Below are positions 56,599-64,000 of a stretch of DNA of 64,000 nucleotides, one piece after another. The notes below the pieces were generated by a model, which did no database searches, had not been told where the DNA came from, and was given only the letters and a program-made list of their open reading frames with translations. Source of the DNA: Vesta saturnalis (lineage: Eukaryota; Arthropoda; Insecta; Coleoptera; Lampyridae); assembly GCA_036346205.1 (NCBI GenBank), contig JARFJB010001495.1, positions 333,501 to 397,500 of the forward strand, read 5' to 3'. Position 1 is the first letter of the stretch. Each line of letters begins with the position of its first letter. The position numbers were made by a program, and so were the translations under genes.

Positions 56599-58170
56599 GA
56601 TTCTGTCTCAAAACTAGAGGGTCGAAGGATTGTGGATATAAGCTACTTCATTAAATCTCTTGTTGAATACTCTAACCATGCACCACAGTTTGAATGTACT
56701 CTTCAAAATATGAAAATTATCAATGAGGAACGACAGGGTTTTATGTGTTATTTAAATGTTAAATGTACGTTCTGTAATGGTTCTTTCACAATTCCTACTG
56801 CAAAACCGTCTAAAGATAATATGAACAAAGATGCTGTTCTGGGCATAATGTCAATACGTTCAGGGTTTTTCTATCTACAGCAATTTGGAGCATCAATGGA
56901 TATACCGTACATGTCTGAACGAACATACAGAAGCGTTCATGACGAGATTTCGGATGCCTGGGAAGAAGCAAGCATGAAGGCTATGGAAGAAGCTGCAGCC
57001 CAAGAAAAATCACTTTGCTATTGCCGCGAATGACGTCGATGAAGGTGGAATTCCCATGATAACGGTTGTGGCGGATGGAAGTTGGGCAAAAAGGTCCTAT
57101 GGAAATAGGTACAATTCTCTATCTGGCGCTGCGGCTATTGTAGGGTATCGCACGAAAAAGGTTTTGTTTATGGGTGTCCGAAAAAAATTTTGTATGGTTT
57201 GTGACTCTAAAAACAAACAAAATAATATCACGTCTAAGATCCACCACTGTTACAAAAATTGGACCGGCTCTTCTGCAAGTATGGAGGCCAACATTATTGC
57301 AGAGAGGTTTCAGAAAAGTATAAAAATGTATGGCTTAATTTATAGCAGAGTGATAGTTGATGGAGACAGTAACACTTATAAGAAAATTTTGGAAGTACAC
57401 CCGTATGAAACACATAAAGTTAAAAAAGTTGAATGCAAAAACCATTTACTGATAAATTACTCTAAGAAAATAAGAGAACTTGTTAAAGACACAACAGCAG
57501 GGCCCTTAAATTTACGGAAAATGATAGAGGTAAGAAAGATGAGTAATAATTATGTAATTTTTTTGCAACCTCAAGCAATATCTTAAATGACTTAAAATTA
57601 ACAGGTACGTAACTGTTAACCTGCGAAGTAAAAATATTATTAATGCAATATTAGGCTACTAGGTTTTAACTATCGGACATTTTTTGTTTGTTTTAGATTT
57701 GTATGAACAATTATGCAGTTTTAAAAATTACTTAGTTTGGCATGCTGACGGCCTGATCCATGATGTGGAAAATAATTGCGTGGAACAATTTAATTCGGTA
57801 ATCGCTAAATTCATCGGTGGAAAAAGGATTAACTATTACCAACGACGATCCTATCAAAGCAGGTGTGCAGCTGCTGTTGTGAGCTACAATACAAGGAGAC
57901 CTATCTACACTATACCAAAGCTTCTGTCGCCGCCGGGAGAAAGTCCAAGCAAATACACTAAGAAATTCGAAAATAGAAGAATTCAACTAAATAAAAAGAG
58001 AAAACTTAGTGTACGAAAAAAGTTATTTTTAAAAAATACTGATGAGGGTACCAGTAGCTATGGATCAAAGAAAAAAACAGACATGTCTGAAGAAGATATA
58101 GAAACTGCAAAAGAAAAGTTTATAGAAGACTTACGTAAATCCCCTGAAGACATTCATATCACTAATGCTT
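56599..58170 (+). pseudogene. Mutator-like transposase (PF20700 type), frameshifted
   Basis: Pieces: 56599-57030 (RRIVDISYFIKSLVEYSNHA, a CTFC zinc-like pair, QFGASMDIPYMSERTY), 57030-57529 (ITVVADGSWAKRSYGNRYNS, GYRTKKVLFMG, a Cys/His cluster FCMVCDSK...IHHC, SASMEANIIAERFQKS, RVIVDGDSNTYKKILEVHPY, KVECKNHLLINYSK) and, after a probable intron (57530-57696, GTAAGA...TTTTAG), 57697-58170 (ADGLIHDVENNCVEQFNSVI, FIGGKRINYYQRRSYQSRCA, AVVSYNTRRP, a Lys-rich tail). Asp in VADGSW, Asp in VDGDSN and Glu in VEQFNS are the likely DDE triad; all three are present. A frameshift near 57012-57020 separates pieces 1 and 2, and roughly 100 residues usual between PLNLRK and the last piece are missing. Confidence 0.8.
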
Positions 58171-58818
58171 AACTAGACAGCAGCAAAGCTCTGATTTATG
58201 GTATTTGGAGAGACGAAAGCGTCTAACTGCTTCAATGTTCGGCGTGGTTTGCCGTCAATAAACGACTAGTGGCTGTAAATCTTTAGTTGAGACCATTTTG
58301 TACCCTAAACAGTTTCATTCTGCTGCTTGTGATTATGGTAAGAGATTTGAACCAGTTGCTCGAATTGCCTTGGAAAAAAGTTTTAATAAAAAAATCGAAC
58401 CATGTGGTCTTTTCATTGATGAAGAACAATCATTTTTAGCAGCGTCACCAGATGGGTTAATTGGAGAAAAGGGTCTTGTGGAAATAAAGTGTCCATATTT
58501 TAAAAGAGATATGACTCCAGAAGAGGGTATTAAAAAAGGAAAAATTACTTTTTGGGATAAAAATGGTGTTATTAATAAAAAACATTAGTGGTATTACCAA
58601 ATACAAGGTCAACTACGTATAACCCGAAGGATATACTGCGTGTTTGGACTCCACACGGAATGAAAACAGAAACAATATTTGCAGATGACTCTTTCTGGTC
58701 ACGCGAAATCCAAAGTCATCTTGTGTCTTTTTATAAAAAGTGTCTTCTACCAGAAATAATAGACCCTAGAGTAATACGCAATATGCGCATCAGAAACATA
58801 AAGCACAAGATAATTTAA
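58171..58818 (+). pseudogene. YqaJ-type (lambda exonuclease-like) nuclease domain
   Basis: Starts with SSDLWYLERRKRLTASMFGV (the typical 'W...R..RLTAS.FG' entry of YqaJ nucleases), then FHSAACDYGKRFEPVARIAL, CGLFIDEEQSFLAASPDGLI and EKGLVEIKCPYFKRDMTPEE. SPDG and VEIKCP form the PD-(D/E)xK active site: Asp, Glu and Lys are all present. After a TAG at 58586 come YYQIQGQLRITRR and, in another frame, VWTPHGMKTETIFADDSFW and SFYKKCLLPEII with the stop at 58818. YqaJ enzymes resect DNA ends and help recombination. In this block it follows the transposase directly, so the two were probably one protein. A frameshift near 58290, the TAG and a later frameshift break it. Confidence 0.8.
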
Positions 58819-59141
58819 AATGCTATTTATAAATAATGCGTTACTTTTATTCGTTGCTTTTTTTAAATTTCTGTTGATCAATAAAGTTATATTGCAAAAC
58901 ATACATCTTTGTTATTTCCTCGCACCTTGCGTAGTAGGATAGTATTCTGTTTATATGTATTATGCATTGCTACTTGCACAAGTAGCATTAGCCTACTCCA
59001 CAATTTCGTTGTTTTAAGAGAATATTGCTTAAAATGTTGTTTTGTTACTCTATCGGCTTAGATGTTTAGATTTGACCATACAAACTTTATATCGTTGGAA
59101 AGCTTGTGAAAAAAGCTATTTTCTATTAGTGACATAATATA

Positions 59142-59517
59142 CAGGGGATGCCATTTAAAAAAAATGAGATATTGACCTTTTTACAATGTTATATTTGAAA
59201 AACCGCAGAGGGCGTTGAAAATACTAAAACAATTGCTTGGCTATTTAAAACGCTTCCTTAAAGTTTAGAAAATTGACCAAAAAAAGTTTATCAAATTATC
59301 TTTAATATTTTAGAAGTTATGATTTTTTAAACAAGTCCCTGCATCTACGAATTTTGAAGTAAAAATTCAAAATCTCAAAAAGTATGACAGATAAAGTGTA
59401 ACTGATCTTAATCAATTTAACACATAATTTGGTGTAGAATCCAATAATAATATTAAAATAGGGCAATTCCATTAAAAAAAAATAACTTTGCAGTTTTTAG
59501 AATGCTGGAACACCCTG
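59142..59517. mobile_element. MITE, Tc1/mariner type, 376 bp
   Basis: CAGGGGATGCCATTT after TA at the left and AATGCTGGAACACCCTG before TA at the right. The ends form imperfect inverted repeats. No coding capacity. Confidence 0.6.
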
Positions 59518-59529
59518 TACATAAACAAA

Positions 59530-61185
59530 ATTATTTTTAGCTTTTGCTAAATAAAAGTAGCTACTATTAAAAATAAATTCAGGTTAATAAAGTTAAAAAA
59601 GTTATGGGGCTTTTTCGGAGGTCTGGGTCACCCAGTATACGATCTCTTAATAAAATTATAAATTACGAGAAATATCACTATGAAATTCTAAACCGAGTAA
59701 GTGAACCGGGGCCCGCACGCAAAAAAAGATATTACGTTCGATTTTAGTTTCACCGTGAACCGTAATTAATTCAGGATGCCGCCACGTTACAATTATAATT
59801 TTACAATAAATTTCGTTTACAAAGCAGTCTAATTACTCAGCCATTTATGAACCAATTGAAATTTTTTTGGCATCAATGTATAAACAAAGGATGGATCTAG
59901 GTTTCTATAGACTTAGATTTTTGAAAGATGGCTTAGATTTGATGTAAATTTGTGCTGAAAAACACCTACATTGCCGAATGTGTGCTGAAGTTTCAAGTCA
60001 TAATTAAAACAATCCGAAAAAATCTAACTCTATAGAAACATTCCTTTATATGTTGTCTTTAAGATACATAAAGAAATTTGCTAAAATATTTATTAGTTAC
60101 GTAGCAATTAGACTGCTACGAAACTCTTGTAGTCGTTCCAAATTCAGCACGTCGGACCAGCCTTAACATGCTACTACACCTCATCGGTGCATAACAGGTT
60201 CCAATACGCTGCAAATGCAAACGCAATAAGATGTCGGAATACTGTATGTCTTGCGTATATAATCTAGATGTATAATGGTGAGTGGGATGCTTGGGAAATC
60301 CAATAGCTCAGTTGTAAACGAGAGGGTCATTTTGGAATGGAAAATGAAATTAATTATGGATAATCTTATAATAGAAATTCCTGAGCCTGAGCTTGAGACA
60401 GAGCAATTGGTATAAGAAAGTATCGCTTTGTAAAAAAATTGTAATCAATTAAATAGCGTTTCAATTAATGATTTTAGATAATTTTTTCCAAAATAGATTT
60501 TAAAATTTGGTACATGGTACCTTCGAATTCAATTATGGAAACACTGTATATACACAATAGCCTTTCGATTAGACAGATAAATTTATGTGTACTATTTTGA
60601 TAAAATCATATTATAATACGTTATAGATGTTAACTTTAAAATTGAATTGGATTGAATAATATTGATAGTGATTGAAGAAAATATATTCTCTGCTTTACGA
60701 AACGATTTGGTCAATCACGGTTTGCGGAATATAGTGTCTTGGAACTATTCAGTATAGAAGAGGCGATTATTTCTAATACGCTAACAACCTTTTGTATGTA
60801 ACCTTTGACTTCCGTTGTATTCCATTTTTCAGAATCAATTTATTTTCGTATAACGTCCTATTTCAAATTCCCAATTACAATCTGATTTGAAATAAAGGGT
60901 AAAATATTTAACTGACGTAGGTACTAGATGTGTTAATTAGTTAACTAATACTTATAATACGCTCTCTCCGACATCAGCCTTTGTTCAATCCTAGCAAGTT
61001 TATCTACATTTAAGCATATGACAATGAAAAGAATTTTGTGTGTATATAAAATGGTTATTATGTAAATTGCATTAGTTCTTAAGGAGTATTTTTTATTTTC
61101 TTGATAAGTATTTAGAAGAATACTGTAATAAGAAAACATTATGTTATTAAATTATTATAAGTATTGTTTTGAACGATTAAATTCA
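59530..61185. other. AT-rich intergenic stretch
   Basis: No gene recognised. CACCCAGTATAC at about 59630 may be another eroded mariner-type end. Confidence 0.5.
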
Positions 61186-61189
61186 AAGA

Positions 61190-61364
61190 TAACTATGTAA
61201 TTAACAATTATAATTAATTTTGTTAAATACGTAAATAAAAAGTTTACCTCGAGTAGGATTTGAACCTACGACCTGTACTTTGCTAGAGCTTCAAATCCTA
61301 CTCGAGGTAAACTTTTTATTTCTGTATTTAATAAAATTAATAATAATTTTTAATTACATATTTA
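61190..61364. repeat. Head-to-head SINE fold-back
   Basis: 61233-61264 and 61290-61321 are perfect 32-bp inverses carrying the 3' end of the tRNA-like head and the start of the tail (CTACTCGAGGTAAACTTTTT); with AT-rich tail sequence the match extends to about 61190 and 61364. The middle (61265-61289) holds one set of anticodon-arm bases only. Confidence 0.9.
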
Positions 61365-61492
61365 TCTTTGAACTTATTCGTTCATAACAAAACTTATAAT
61401 TTAATATTAGTCAAGTTGCTTTGGTATGTGTGAATCTTTGCGATATTGCAGGCTCACATTCCATTAATATAAGTAATTTGATTGTAATCTCA

Positions 61493-61670
61493 TTATATTT
61501 AGAATTTACATCAGTTCTACATACATAAAGACAACATTTACATCGATTGGGGCTTGAATCTCGATAGCGCAGTTGGTTAGCGCGGTACTCTAGCAAAGTA
61601 CAGGTCGTAGCTTCGAATCCTACTCGAGGTAAAACTTTTTATTTATGTATTTAATAAAATTAATAATAAT
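61493..61670 (+). repeat. tRNA-derived SINE copy with intact cloverleaf (tRNA-like 61558-61631)
   Basis: The 74-base head folds as a tRNA: acceptor ATCTCGA with TCGAGGT (one G-T pair), D stem GCGC/GCGC with GG in the loop, anticodon stem GTACT/AGTAC with loop CTAGCAA (anticodon AGC, Ala by code), T stem GTAGC/CCTAC with one mismatch and loop TTCGAAT. Internal promoter boxes A (TAGCGCAGTTGG) and B (TTCGAATCC) are good. It lacks features of a true Ala tRNA acceptor and has leader and tail shared with other copies, so I call it a SINE rather than a gene. Confidence 0.8.
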
Positions 61671-61679
61671 TTTTGGAAA

Positions 61680-62230
61680 ACATTATGCTTTACCTTGGCA
61701 TTTAGTACGGTTAATGCATTTGTTTACTGAAAGTGATTTATATACAAAGTAATTTCACCAATTCGAATTGTTATGTCAAAATTTACTAATGCTGTAAAGC
61801 GTTTTTGTTAATTAATAGCTCAATTATTTTTCTCTGCTGGAACTTTTGGAAATGGACAAAAATTTTACATTTTATTTTGTAATTATTCTTAGAAATATTG
61901 TATCAACATTAGGCTTTGATTCTGGATTTGTGATTTTAACAGAGTGTTTCAACATTGCAGGGCAATATTTAAATATATCTGCAATTTGGGATTTCTATCA
62001 TTTTTTCCCTATTAGTTACAGTTATGGTTTTATTGCATTTAAGGATTCATATAGCCAAAATTTTTGAGTGCACTACCTAAAGTGTCATTACAATTACGAA
62101 AGTTAAAAATGAAAATTCCCATTGTTCGAGGATCCACAGTTTTTTAGGATCCACCACTTTTCGTGGATCCATGTGCTCACTTCGTATAATTTTAATTAAA
62201 TTCTACCGTTATATTTCAGTAATGTTCACT
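61680..62230. other. AT-rich stretch, no gene
   Basis: A 73-codon frame at 61846-62067 has no family signature. Three GGATCC sites cluster at 62131-62169 (GGATCCACAG, GGATCCACCA, GTGGATCC). Confidence 0.5.
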
Positions 62231-62235
62231 ATTAA

Positions 62236-62343
62236 TTTTTCTATTTATATTTTATATAAATTTATACGTTTAGATAACAATTTCATTTACTAATCTAATT
62301 ATTATCGAATCGTATAAATTTATACGAAATATAAATAGAAAAA
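62236..62343. repeat. 33-bp inverted repeat, 42-bp spacer
   Basis: 62236-62268 and 62311-62343 are inverse copies with two mismatches (core ATAAATTTATACG). Confidence 0.85.
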
Positions 62344-62524
62344 TACATGACTAAAAACCCAAAAGGTAAGTACTTTAGTACTACACTATTGTTTAATGTT
62401 TGGTCTGTGGTACAAAGATATTAGTTCCAGTAGGTAATAATATGATAACTGGCATTTTTTCAAAGCCTACATGTCATGTTTTCTTAAAGATACTTTGGTT
62501 AGATTATTGTTGAAATAATATTAC

Positions 62525-62774
62525 TCTAGAAAGTTCCTACTTTCATTACATATTGTTATGGTTTATGTTATGTTTTAACTGTTTATTGTATAAAAATAAT
62601 TTTGTTACATTATTATCCAAGATTAAATTATTTTTAGTTACACAAATGTAAGGTATTCCCAAAATTTGAATTTAGGTATAGGGAATGCTTTATAAAAATG
62701 AAAAGGTATAACAAATACAATCTTTTGAGAAAATAGAATATAGATGGGTGCATTTAAGAAATTTGAAAATCGTA
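62525..62774 (+). repeat. Local duplication, copy 1 (empty of SINE)
   Basis: From TCTAGAAAGTTCCTAC to TTTGAAAATCGTA; aligns with 62867-63297. The SINE insertion point of copy 2 corresponds to AAATTATTTTTAGTT at 62626-62640, present once. Confidence 0.85.
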
Positions 62775-62866
62775 TACAAACTTGCATAGACATTGTAGGT
62801 GGACATTCTGAACCATTACTTTAAACTTATTTTGTGATACGAAATATTCTCTTTAAATCACATTCA

Positions 62867-63297
62867 TCTAGAAATTGCCTACATTCGCTACATATTGTTA
62901 TGGTTTATGTTACGTTTATTGTATAAAAATAATGTTGTTACGTTATTATCCAAGATTAAATCACTTTTGATTAAAAATTTTTAATAATGTTATTAAATAC
63001 ATAAATAAAAAGTTTACTTCGAGTAGGATATGAACCTACGACCTGTACTTTGTTAGAGTACCGCACTAACCTTCTGCGCTATCGAGATACAAGCCCCAAT
63101 CGATGTAAATTTAATAAATTATTTTTAGTCACACTAATTTAATGTATTCCTAAAATTTGAAGAAAATAAAACATTTCTCGGAAAGTAATGAATTTAGGTA
63201 CAGGGAACGCTTCATAAAAAGGAAAGAGTATAATAAATACAATCTTTTGAGAAAATAAGGTATAGCGAGGTGCATTTAAAAAATTTGATAAATCGTA
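62867..63297 (+). repeat. Local duplication, copy 2 (filled with a SINE)
   Basis: From TCTAGAAATTGCCTAC to GATAAATCGTA. It differs from copy 1 by the SINE at 62973-63115, one duplicated target, and an extra piece of about 30 bp near 63165. Confidence 0.85.
62973..63115 (-). repeat. tRNA-derived SINE, 143 bp, with target duplications
   Basis: tRNA-like head at 63015-63088 on the minus strand, leader TTTACATCGATTGGGGCTTG and AT-rich tail. It is flanked by AAATCACTTTTGATT (62958-62972) and AAATTATTTTTAGTC (63116-63130), imperfect duplications of the single site in the empty copy. Confidence 0.85.
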
Positions 63298-63560
63298 ATT
63301 TTCTTTTATGGCTCACCCTGTACACAGATACTCGTCAATGATTTTTGTTACAGTTAGTTTTAACACTAGAATATATTGTTTACCTTATTATGTAAAATAA
63401 ACAATTATTTATTTATTACTTCGCCATATACATAGTGTTTACTTCATTGCGATTTCGACATAAAAATGGTCATAACTCTTTAAATAGTCTGTATGGTTAT
63501 GTGCAACCTCGTATCCTAAGAACAGGGGTTATAAGAAAAATCTAAATATGAGGAAATATA

Positions 63561-63744
63561 CAGGGTGTCTCATTAAAAAAATTGTATGTTTATGTTACCA
63601 GGTAGTTATGAATCACCATGTAGAGATCGGCATATTTTCCAAATAACGAGCATATCGTTGCCTTCAATTTTTGTAAATAACCTTTTTTGAAGTATTCTAT
63701 CATAACGGAGTAATCGACCAATCCCACACTAAATATTCACCCTG
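63561..63744. mobile_element. MITE related to the TIR module of mariner C, 184 bp
   Basis: CAGGGTGTCTCATTAAAAAA after TA, and AATATTCACCCTG before TA. Reversed, it follows the outer 180 bp of the mariner C arm (GTTATTTACAAAAATT, GTTACCAGG), so it is a free-standing copy of that module. Confidence 0.7.
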
Positions 63745-64000
63745 TAGACCCTATATAAGTAATTCAAAGATGTTGGATGTCTACTTGGTGGCCTAAGACC
63801 TTCAATAAAATTACATGTACTACAGTCTTAGAGTAAACATCGCAGAGGATGTTTTTGCGTAAAAGGTTTTTATAACAAAAATTAAAATTTCTAATTTACC
63901 TTTTTTACATAAATGGCGTATATGTTAAACATGGGAAATATTTTAACTGCTGACTGTGAATATTAAAGTGGTTTAGTGAATAAGCACTAAATGTACAAAA

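Larger units (their letters stand above)
56599..58818 (+). mobile_element. Mutator-like transposase plus YqaJ exonuclease coding block
   Basis: A plus-strand coding block starts with a splice-acceptor-like AAACTTTAAG at 56598 and GRRIVDISYF. It holds a Mutator-like transposase (PF20700-type, from memory) in three open pieces and then a YqaJ/lambda-exonuclease-type domain, followed by AATAAAG at about 58881. An ATG exon at 56488-56542 is possible but its phase does not fit. No terminal repeats were found, so whether this is a transposon or a former host gene is open. Confidence 0.7.

Noticed and set aside
61846..62067. 73-codon hydrophobic frame as a membrane protein gene
   Set aside because: No family match, no splice or promoter evidence, and Phe/Tyr/Ile richness is expected from AT-rich DNA.
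62131..62169. Cluster of three GGATCC sites as a cloning artefact
   Set aside because: The sites are embedded in native-looking AT-rich sequence with no vector sequence nearby.

Overview
This window looks like a stretch of an AT-rich, intron-bearing, repeat-dense animal genome, most likely an insect. The evidence is the kind of mobile elements present: long-TIR and short mariner elements, ZMYM1/DUF4371-type hATs, a Polinton-like integrase and DNA polymerase remnant, a Penelope-like retroelement, jockey/CR1-like non-LTR retrotransposons, a tRNA-derived SINE, and many (TA)n arrays. I cannot name the species. I found no confident full host gene. Three short exon-like stretches (25084-25239, 47659-47850, 49565-49701) are the only candidates that are not obviously mobile DNA.

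Layout. 126-7502: a 7.4-kb DNA transposon with a four-exon transposase gene, carrying a complete hAT (241-4004, exact 8-bp target duplication) inside its left end. 9430-14690: a non-LTR retrotransposon split by an insertion that itself holds a long-TIR mariner (11392-13827) with an almost intact, intron-containing transposase. 15794-19706: two inverted copies of an IS630/Tc1-type transposon around a second RT fragment. 19789-24807: a cluster of mariner elements and MITEs set in (TA)n tracts. 26540-28858: a 2.3-kb hexamer/tetramer satellite, next to a piggyBac-like C-terminus. 30480-33780: a decayed Polinton-like element (integrase with chromodomain on +, split polB on -).

35593-38478: a mariner with a second mariner inserted in its transposase gene; its 3' end runs into a 1.4-kb 9-bp minisatellite (38476-39843). 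40030-41195: Penelope-like RT and GIY-YIG remnant. 42745-45357: a SINE and a second, minus-strand hAT. 45501-47525: a non-LTR RT with an inverted 5' piece (twin-priming-like). 47650-56200: mostly unassigned sequence with a GAGGCA repeat and one LTR-type primer-binding-site candidate. 56599-58818: a Mutator-like transposase followed by a YqaJ-type exonuclease domain. 59100-64000: MITEs, several copies of the tRNA-derived SINE, and a local duplication in which only one copy carries the SINE.

The genes do not form a pathway. The window is a record of nested insertions, which gives relative ages: the hAT is younger than the DUF7869-type transposon, mariner A is younger than the retrotransposon it lies in, the inner mariner at 36916 is younger than its host mariner, and the SINE at 62973 is younger than the local duplication. 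Most coding regions carry stops or frameshifts. The most interesting items are the transposase plus YqaJ module, the modular long TIRs of the mariners, the apparent twin-priming inversion, and the filled/empty SINE pair.
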